Below are positions 5,863-10,351 of a DNA stretch of 10,351 nt, piece after piece. The position numbers and the translations under genes were made by a program. Source of the DNA: CAYPOY01 sp964412395 (lineage in GTDB: Bacteria; Chloroflexota; Anaerolineae; B4-G1); the NCBI GenBank assembly GCA_964412395.1, contig CAYPOY010000177.1, positions 1-10,351 on the forward strand, in the 5' to 3' direction. The notes under the pieces are model-generated. The model was not told where the DNA came from and did no database searches. It saw only the letters and a program-made list of their open reading frames with translations. The first letter of the stretch is position 1. The number at the start of each line of letters is the position of its first letter.

Positions 5863-6297
5863 ATGGCCAAGCGGCGTACAGGCGACACCTTTGAGACCCA
5901 CATCGGGTCGGTGAGCGGGCCGGTGCACACTGGCAAGGGCGACATCGTCATCGAGCATTGGGATGCGCGAGGGGTGACGACGGCGGACCTGGAGGCGCTG
6001 CGCTCTCTGTTCGGCGACCTGCGCGCGCGTGTGGCTGCCGAGGCTCCGCCCGAGTTGGCGGACGAGGCTCAAGCGCGGGTGGACGCGCTGGAGGAGGCGA
6101 CCACTGCCGAGGAGTCCGATCTGAGCGCGATGGAGCGGATGCGGGATTGGTTCGTCGAGTATTTGCCCTCCATCGCCGGCAGCGTGACCTCGCTGCTTGT
6201 CAGTCCCATCCTGGGCAAGGTGGTCGAGGCGGCTGGCGACCTGGCGGCCGGCGAACTCCGGCGACGGTTCGGGCAGCAGGGGGAGAACAGGACTTGA
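5863..6297 (+). CDS. Operon protein C: small protein sharing the N-terminal motif of A
   Basis: This is an unrecognised 144-residue protein. Residues 7-31 (GDTFETHIGSVSGPVHTGKG, then DIVIE) align without gaps, apart from one residue, to the N terminus of operon protein A. A charged helical region follows (40-95: LEALRSLFGDLRARVAAEAP, then ARVDALEEATTAEESDL). The last part is a more hydrophobic helical tail (100-137: LPSIAGSVTSLLVSPILGKV, then AAGDLAAGELRRRFG), which could be amphipathic, membrane-touching or oligomerising. No catalytic residues are evident. The ATG follows AAGGAGGGGG, 14 bp after gene B. The hydrophobic tail behind a recognition-like motif resembles small effector or adaptor proteins, but there is no direct evidence for toxicity. 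Confidence 0.8.
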   Translation: MAKRRTGDTFETHIGSVSGPVHTGKGDIVIEHWDARGVTTADLEALRSLFGDLRARVAAEAPPELADEAQARVDALEEATTAEESDLSAMERMRDWFVEYLPSIAGSVTSLLVSPILGKVVEAAGDLAAGELRRRFGQQGENRT

Positions 6298-6310
6298 TAG
6301 GAGTTGTGCA

Positions 6311-6694
6311 ATGAACAATGAACAAACTGCCGACGATGCCTGGCGCGAAGTCGGCAGGCAATTCCAGGCACTGGGCGATAGCCTGGTCACGGCTTTCCGC
6401 ACCGCCTGGGAAAGCAAGGAGAATCGCCAACATTTGCAAGATATGCGAGACGGCTTGGAAGCGATGATTGACAAAGTCGACCAGGCGATCAAAGAAGCCA
6501 GCGCTTCACCCGAGGCGCAGAACGTGCGCAGGGAGGTGGAAAAGGCCGCTGAGTCGACCCGCGTGGCGGGCGAACAGGCCCTGCAAGAAGCGCGGCCCCA
6601 CCTACTCTCTGCCCTGCGCCAGGTCAACGCCGAGCTGCAGAAGGTGATCAGTCGCTTGGAACAGAAAGCATCCGACGACCCAGACGCCGAGTAA
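6311..6694 (+). CDS. Operon protein D: small helical coiled-coil protein
   Basis: This 127-residue, entirely helical, polar protein is rich in Ala, Glu, Gln and Arg. Examples are AWREVGRQFQALGDSLVTAF (10-29), a central stretch VRREVEKAAESTRVAGEQAL (72-91) and a C-terminal helix LLSALRQVNAELQKVISRLE (98-117). It has no membrane segment or known motif. The pattern resembles apolipoprotein- or phasin-like amphipathic helices, but this is a shape similarity only. The ATG at 6311 has TAGGAG 7 nt upstream and lies 13 bp after gene C. A frame open further upstream (from 6197) is rejected because it overlaps gene C and lacks a ribosome site. It probably shares a transcript with A-C and with E, after a hairpin-bearing gap of 81 bp. 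Confidence 0.78.
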   Translation: MNNEQTADDAWREVGRQFQALGDSLVTAFRTAWESKENRQHLQDMRDGLEAMIDKVDQAIKEASASPEAQNVRREVEKAAESTRVAGEQALQEARPHLLSALRQVNAELQKVISRLEQKASDDPDAE

Positions 6695-6703
6695 GCAAGC
6701 CCT

Positions 6704-6742
6704 CCCGGCGCTAAAGCACCGGGCTAAGAGAACAAAGCTCTT
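6704..6742. repeat. Two small hairpins between genes D and E
   Basis: CCCGGCGC (6704-6711) pairs with GCACCGGG (6716-6723), with one internal mismatch, around TAAA. It is followed by AAGAG (6726-6730) and CTCTT (6738-6742). They resemble the dispersed hairpins of the 2347-2461 array in size and in the A-rich loop. There is no T-tract on the plus strand, so read-through to gene E is expected, perhaps with mRNA processing here. Confidence 0.55.
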
Positions 6743-6775
6743 CTAAACTGAGAGCGACAGGAAGGGGAGGAAAGA

Positions 6776-7309
6776 ATGCACAACAAGTGGCAAATTTTCA
6801 TCGGCATCCTGATCATCCTTGTCGGGCTGATGTTCTTGATCGGCGCTGTATTCGACATAGACGTCGGGGCTTTCTGCTTGCCGCTGGGGTTGATCGCGTC
6901 AGGCGTATTGCTGCTGCTTCGTCCGCAACTGGTCGGCCCCGACACGGAGTTCCGGCTGAAGCTGTTGGGCGACGTCCACCGCTACGGGGCCTGGGAGGTC
7001 GCTGACGAGGAGATCTGGATCGGCGTGGGAGACGTGAGGCTGGATATGACCAGCGCAGACATACCCGTGGGCGAGACAAGGTTTCGTGTCTTCGGCTTTG
7101 TGGGCGACGTGAAAGTGCTCGTACCGGAGGGCGTGGGCGTAGCGGTGTCTTCTATGTCGTTCGTCATGGATGCCAGGGTATTGGGCCAGAGACGTGACGG
7201 TTTTCTTACTCCCCTTCACTTCGCCAGTGACAACTATGAGACGGCCGAGCGCAAGGTTCAGTTGGAAACGAACTTCTTTGTAGGGAACCTCAGAGTCAAA
7301 CGGGTATGA
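6776..7309 (+). CDS. LiaF-like membrane protein (operon protein E)
   Basis: The 177-residue protein begins with two adjacent transmembrane helices (about 5-26 and 31-50). These match the small membrane module at the N terminus of LiaF/DUF4097-type proteins. A beta-rich C-terminal domain follows, with the typical repeated strand pattern: WIGVGDVRLDMTSADIP (81-97), VFGFVGDVKVLVPEGVGVAV (105-124), LGQRRDG (136-142) and NFFVGNLRVKRV (166-177). In Bacillus, LiaF is the inhibitor of the LiaRS cell-envelope stress two-component system. Here no LiaR/LiaS is adjacent, so only the fold, not the partner, is supported. ATG at 6776 follows GGGGAGG. The next gene is convergent; a GC hairpin at 7349-7369 lies between them. 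It is the best functional hint for the operon: envelope stress or integrity. Confidence 0.83.
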   Translation: MHNKWQIFIGILIILVGLMFLIGAVFDIDVGAFCLPLGLIASGVLLLLRPQLVGPDTEFRLKLLGDVHRYGAWEVADEEIWIGVGDVRLDMTSADIPVGETRFRVFGFVGDVKVLVPEGVGVAVSSMSFVMDARVLGQRRDGFLTPLHFASDNYETAERKVQLETNFFVGNLRVKRV

Positions 7310-7348
7310 ACGAGTTCTTGAATTGACACTGTCTCACACCCCACTACT

Positions 7349-7369
7349 GGGCACCCGCGAGGGGTGCCC
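7349..7369. repeat. Interspersed GC hairpin between convergent genes
   Basis: GGGCACCC (7349-7356) pairs perfectly with GGGTGCCC (7362-7369) around GCGAG and is followed by CTAC. The pattern GTAGGGGCACCC... read on the other strand looks like a common small interspersed repeat. Its place between convergent stop codons means it could also hinder transcription from both sides, although no T-tract is present. Confidence 0.6.
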
Positions 7370-7383
7370 CTACGCTTCACGTT

Positions 7384-8235
7384 TCACGCCTGGCGCGTGG
7401 CGATGAAGACGCCGGTGGTCTTGGTAACCCGGTATTCCCCCTGGCCGGCTATCCTGGAGCGGATCTGGCGCTCGATCTGTTCGATCATCGTCTCCCAGGC
7501 CAGACCATCCGGCAATTGGGGGCCATAGACATGGCGCAGGCTGTTGATGTAGGCCACAGGAGGGGCAGCCTCAGGAAAGACCAGCGCGCTCTCAAGGGTA
7601 TCCTGCTCCACGTTGGGGAAGAATGGCTTGAGGAAAGCCCAGCCGTTTTCCAGCGTAAAGCGCACCCGCGCCAGCGAAGAGGGCATCACTATCGGACAGC
7701 CCAGGGCGTGACAGGCCTCTGTCATCTCAGCGATAAAAGTCTGCATCGAACCCCGCGCGTTGGTTGCCGCCACAAAATAGCCGCCCGGTCGCAGTACCCG
7801 ATGAACCTCCGCCACTGCTCCCTCGATCTGCGGGACGTGGTAGAGCATGTGGTTCGCCAACACCACGTCGCAACAGCCATCGGACAGCGAGAGTCGCATC
7901 CCGTCACCGGTGAGGAGGGTGACGCACGCCGGCAGCGATTTAGAGGCCACGTCGCGCAACATCCCCCAGGAAAGGTCATCGGCCAACAGGTGCCCTCCTC
8001 GGATCAATCGCTGGCAGACTGGCTCGATGTAGGCTCCTGACCCGCAACCGATGTCCAGTACCCTCTCATCGCCGCGCCAGGGGACGTGATCCAATACCCA
8101 GGCCGTGAAGTCTACGTCCGGCCGGGTGTACAATTTGTGGGTCCGAATGCGAACGGCCAGCGGTCCTTCCGTCGCGTACATCGGCGAACTCAGACGTGCC
8201 TTTTCTGTGACTACTTCTTCCATTTTACGCATCAC
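7384..8235 (-). CDS. Class I SAM-dependent methyltransferase
   Basis: The 283-residue protein has a Rossmann-fold methyltransferase core. Motif I is VLDIGCGSGAYIEPV (59-73), where SAM binds. An acidic position follows strand 2 (LLADDLS, 84-90), then GD at 110-111, motif IV CDVVLANHMLYHVP (122-135) and VLRPGGYFVAATN (147-159). The methyl acceptor cannot be read from sequence. The start is ambiguous: GTG at 8235, ATG at 8232 and ATG at 8223 are all in frame. The first lies 3 bp after the glycosyltransferase stop. This close spacing, with no promoter between, suggests the two enzymes act in one pathway, plausibly modification of a glycan or lipid precursor. Confidence 0.88.
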   Translation of the reverse strand: MMRKMEEVVTEKARLSSPMYATEGPLAVRIRTHKLYTRPDVDFTAWVLDHVPWRGDERVLDIGCGSGAYIEPVCQRLIRGGHLLADDLSWGMLRDVASKSLPACVTLLTGDGMRLSLSDGCCDVVLANHMLYHVPQIEGAVAEVHRVLRPGGYFVAATNARGSMQTFIAEMTEACHALGCPIVMPSSLARVRFTLENGWAFLKPFFPNVEQDTLESALVFPEAAPPVAYINSLRHVYGPQLPDGLAWETMIEQIERQIRSRIAGQGEYRVTKTTGVFIATRQA

Positions 8236-8238
8236 ATA

Positions 8239-9909
8239 TTACTTCAGGTACCGGTACACGTCCACCCGCGTGAAGTATGCTTCGTCTACCCGTTGCGCGT
8301 TGACCTCCAGCCATGCCCGCACCAGGTCGCGCTCATCCCACATTGTCGTCTCGGTAGCGACCAGCCAGACCGCGCTATATCTCGCCGTCATCTCCCGCAT
8401 GTGCCAGGCAGCCTCCTGTTCGCTCATCAGATATGAGCCGTCCGGGATGCGGTGGTTGGTGTAGAGCCCCTCAGCCCAGGGGTACTCTTCCTTGGGAAAG
8501 TAGTAATCGAAGGTGTACCTGCTATGGGGGATCTGGAATATGATCAGTTCACCAGATGAGCGATGATCGGCTACGTAGGCGGCGGCAGCGCGAAAGTCGG
8601 ACTTTATCGGGACGGTGGCCTGTTGCCGCAGGTTGACGCTGTTAAAGACGAGGATGATGCCCACCAGGAGCACCACCGCCCAACGGCCCCAGTCGCCAAA
8701 GCGCCGTAGGGACGCCAGCCCCAGGGCAACCAGCATGTAGAAGGCTGGTGCAGTCCAGATGAGGTAGCGATCGGTGAAGAGCGGCTGCCGCCGCGAGATG
8801 AGCCACACGGCCAGCAGCGGTGTCACGAGCCAGCATACCAATGCGAAGCGATCTCCCAGCCCCCTCACCCTCGCGAAGGTTGCTAATTGCATCGCTGATG
8901 GGTTAATTTTCGGTGGGTGAAGATGCTCCTGGCCCGGAGTCTGCTGCTGGACCTCCGCAAGGGTTCTCCCCAGGGGACTCACCAGTCCCCACACAGCCAG
9001 CGCACCCATGAGCACTGTGCCCCAGGGATAGCCCCGGCTGACAATACCTAGACTCCATCCGTTGAGCAGGATCTCCCCCATCTCGTCCAGCATATAGGGA
9101 TAAAAGCCAGTCTCGCGGACCTGGAGCATCAGGGGCGCCTGCCAGATGATCAACGGCAGGTAGGGCAAGGTAAGACAGGCCAGGCTGACCAGCGCGCCGA
9201 CCCACTGCCTGTGTGCCTGAGGCCACCAGGCGAGGTAGAGCAGCACCTGCACGGGTATCAGCAGGGCGGCCAGGATGTGGGAGTAGAAGGCCAGACTGGT
9301 GGCGACGATCTGCACCGCCCACCAATGCCAGCCTTCCCTTTCGATGGCGCGACGCAGCCCGTAAATCGCCACCAGGGCCAGGGCTGGCACCAGTGTGTAC
9401 ATTTTCACCTCCTGGCCATACCAGGTCAGGTAAGGAGAGGCGGCAACCAGCAGCGCGGCGAGGAGGCCTGTCTGACGGCTAAACAGGCGGCGACCCAGCA
9501 CGTAGACCAGTGGTACGCAGAGGACACCGAGGGCGAGCGAGAAAAAGCGCATGGCATACGCGCTCGTGCCAGTGACCATAACCCAGCCACGCAGCAGGAA
9601 AAAATAGAGTGGGCCGTTTTGCCGGATCATCCCACCAAGTATCTGTGCTGGACGGAGCGATCCCTTCTCCTCGGATGATTCGCCCGAAGTCAGCGGCAGA
9701 GGCGGGCAGGCGCAGGGAGTGCTCAGGTCTCCTACCGCTTCCGGAGCCAGTGCTTGGGCAATCAGGTGGGAGGATTCGAAAGCATAACAGAGGGCATCCA
9801 CCTCGTCCCGCCAGAGCGACTGGGCGTCAAGGGATACGGATCGCACAGTGAAGGCGATCAGAACCAACAAGCTGATGGCGGCCAGGTAACAGGAGCGTGG
9901 ATGGGTCAT
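8239..9909 (-). CDS. GT-C family glycosyltransferase, ArnT/PMT-like
   Basis: The 556-residue integral membrane protein has about a dozen hydrophobic helices and a soluble C-terminal domain (about 435-556). Family features are SLWRDEVDAL (31-40), whose Asp35/Glu36 lie in the first extracytoplasmic loop where the catalytic acid of GT-C enzymes sits, and YGQEVKMYTL (164-173), typical of the dolichol/undecaprenyl-phosphate-sugar transferases (PMT_2/GT39/GT83). It should transfer a sugar from a lipid-phosphate donor to an envelope acceptor. Two loops look expanded: about 64-90 (Pro/Ser/Glu-rich) and about 312-352. The frame is open up to 10203, but the start is placed at ATG 9909. Its A is also the last base of the preceding gene's stop codon (TGATG), the hydrophobic signal-anchor begins there, and the upstream translation is low-complexity nonsense. 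Confidence 0.88.
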   Translation of the reverse strand: MTHPRSCYLAAISLLVLIAFTVRSVSLDAQSLWRDEVDALCYAFESSHLIAQALAPEAVGDLSTPCACPPLPLTSGESSEEKGSLRPAQILGGMIRQNGPLYFFLLRGWVMVTGTSAYAMRFFSLALGVLCVPLVYVLGRRLFSRQTGLLAALLVAASPYLTWYGQEVKMYTLVPALALVAIYGLRRAIEREGWHWWAVQIVATSLAFYSHILAALLIPVQVLLYLAWWPQAHRQWVGALVSLACLTLPYLPLIIWQAPLMLQVRETGFYPYMLDEMGEILLNGWSLGIVSRGYPWGTVLMGALAVWGLVSPLGRTLAEVQQQTPGQEHLHPPKINPSAMQLATFARVRGLGDRFALVCWLVTPLLAVWLISRRQPLFTDRYLIWTAPAFYMLVALGLASLRRFGDWGRWAVVLLVGIILVFNSVNLRQQATVPIKSDFRAAAAYVADHRSSGELIIFQIPHSRYTFDYYFPKEEYPWAEGLYTNHRIPDGSYLMSEQEAAWHMREMTARYSAVWLVATETTMWDERDLVRAWLEVNAQRVDEAYFTRVDVYRYLK

Positions 9910-10196
9910 CAAACAGCGCGGTGATGCCAATGTAAGATGAAGACGATGCCCAGGGCCAGCACGATGCCCATTACCACCCACAATAAGACTGCGCCACCGC
10001 CGGTCCAGGAGATGGGAGGGGCTGATGCGGTAGTCGAAGGAGTCGGAAGCAGCAATATCCCTGAGGTCACAGGGGTAGGCAGGGGCGAGTGATGGCTGCT
10101 GGGCAGTGTGCTGTGTAGCCCCAGCACCGCCGCAGCGATGATTACTATGGTCAGCGCTAACGCGAACCACAGACGGAGACGACGCAACTGGGCCAT
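9909..10196 (-). CDS. Small two-TM membrane protein with Pro/Ser/Thr-rich loop
   Basis: This is an unrecognised 95-residue protein. A basic N terminus (MAQLRRLRLW) leads into a first hydrophobic helix (about 10-28). A Pro/Ser/Thr-rich extracytoplasmic loop (30-62, e.g. LPTPVTSG, LLPTPSTTASAPP), a second helix (66-88) and a short His-rich end HWHHRAV follow. The frame is preferred over the overlapping extension of the glycosyltransferase frame because its composition is protein-like and its stop overlaps the glycosyltransferase start as TGATG. No Shine-Dalgarno sequence precedes the ATG; a TATAAT only 7 bp upstream implies a leaderless transcript. It may be an accessory subunit of the glycosyltransferase; that is inference from coupling only. 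Confidence 0.65.
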   Translation of the reverse strand: MAQLRRLRLWFALALTIVIIAAAVLGLHSTLPSSHHSPLPTPVTSGILLLPTPSTTASAPPISWTGGGAVLLWVVMGIVLALGIVFILHWHHRAV

Positions 10197-10202
10197 AGTT
10201 CA

Positions 10203-10232
10203 ATTATAACGCAACTGCCCTTGCCGCGCCAA
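10203..10232 (-). promoter_or_regulatory. Putative promoter giving a leaderless mRNA
   Basis: On the minus strand TTGGCG (10232-10227) is followed, after 18 bp, by a consensus TATAAT (10208-10203). The expected start lies at or within a base or two of the ATG at 10196. It would drive the small membrane protein, glycosyltransferase and methyltransferase operon. Confidence 0.6.
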
Positions 10233-10252
10233 TCTGCGATTGGGTTTCATGC

Positions 10253-10281
10253 TTGACTTCGTCCCATTGTCGCTATATAAT
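10253..10281 (+). promoter_or_regulatory. Strong sigma70-type promoter at the window end
   Basis: TTGACT (10253-10258), 17 bp and TATAAT (10276-10281) form a near-consensus promoter. It is followed by GGTAACTACTCAGG, as in the leader at 3473-3490 (GGTAATTACTCAGC). The gene it drives is outside the window. Confidence 0.75.
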
Positions 10282-10299
10282 CTTTGCTGCCGTGCGGGT

Positions 10300-10351
10300 A
10301 ACTACTCAGGCTGATGGGCGAAGGTCTACTCAGGCTGATGGGCGAAGGTCT
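10300..10351 (+). repeat. Second copy of the leader terminal repeat, with tandem 24-bp duplication
   Basis: Bases 10300-10327 match the reverse complement of 3600-3627 over 28 positions with one mismatch (t10306). The 24-bp unit starting ACTCAGGCTGATGGGC occurs twice in perfect tandem, at 10304-10327 and 10328-10351. The window ends exactly at the end of the second unit, so the copy number is unknown. Confidence 0.85.

Noticed and set aside
6197..6310. Upstream start for operon protein D
   Set aside because: It overlaps gene C by about 100 bp, has no ribosome site, and the added residues are Arg/Ser/Gly shadow sequence.
7349..7383. Rho-independent terminator between the convergent genes
   Set aside because: The hairpin is strong, but neither strand has a T-tract after it; listed as an interspersed repeat instead.
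8239..10203. A 654-residue reading of the glycosyltransferase starting near 10203
   Set aside because: Its first 98 residues are low-complexity nonsense that overlap a credible small membrane-protein gene. The TGATG overlap at 9911-9907 and the hydrophobic start support the 9909 start.
1..10351. tRNA, rRNA, transposase or integrase genes
   Set aside because: None was recognised on either strand by reading; the repeats seen are non-coding.

Overview
The window is about 60% GC, gene-dense and built from short operons. It most resembles a chromosomal segment of a Chloroflexota (Anaerolineae-like) bacterium. That placement is inference: it rests on the style of the hypothetical proteins, a LiaF-like protein, a GT-C glycosyltransferase with a methyltransferase partner, and many small interspersed hairpins. 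No rRNA or other phylogenetic marker strong enough to prove it is present.

Left part (1-3480). The 3' end of miaB runs into the window on the plus strand. It converges on, and overlaps by 35 bp, a minus-strand histidine kinase remnant that stops inside its ATPase domain. Further along the minus strand are lplA (lipoate-protein ligase), a gcvH-like lipoyl carrier protein, and rpsT (ribosomal protein bS20), the last with its own promoter and an intrinsic terminator. The ligase and the carrier form a plausible functional pair, because the ligase would attach lipoate to Lys68 of the carrier. They are separated by 276 bp holding four consecutive perfect small hairpins.

Middle part (3443-7309, plus strand). 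A good sigma70-type promoter starts a ~200-nt leader whose first ~150 nt form a structured element. It has imperfect terminal inverted repeats able to close into a long stem, a strong internal hairpin, and a segment with two competing partners. Five tightly spaced, unfamiliar genes follow: (A) a helical protein with a short Gly-rich N-terminal motif; (B) a single-pass membrane protein with a helical cytosolic head, a Pro/Thr stalk and three repeated ectodomain modules; (C) a small protein with the same N-terminal motif as A plus a hydrophobic helical tail; (D) a helical coiled-coil protein; (E) a LiaF-like membrane protein. Together they look like an envelope-associated sensing or stress module. 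Shared motifs between A and C suggest a common partner or scaffold. No catalytic domain is visible in A-D.

Right part (7384-10208, minus strand). A three-gene operon reads right to left: a small two-TM protein with an apparently leaderless promoter, a GT-C/ArnT-PMT-like glycosyltransferase coupled to it through a TGATG overlap, and a SAM-dependent methyltransferase 3 bp further on. It probably acts in envelope glycan or lipid modification.

The window ends in a second copy of the promoter-plus-leader arrangement seen at 3443-3628, cut off after a tandem duplication of its 24-nt inner segment. This repeated promoter/leader element is the most novel-looking signal in the window.
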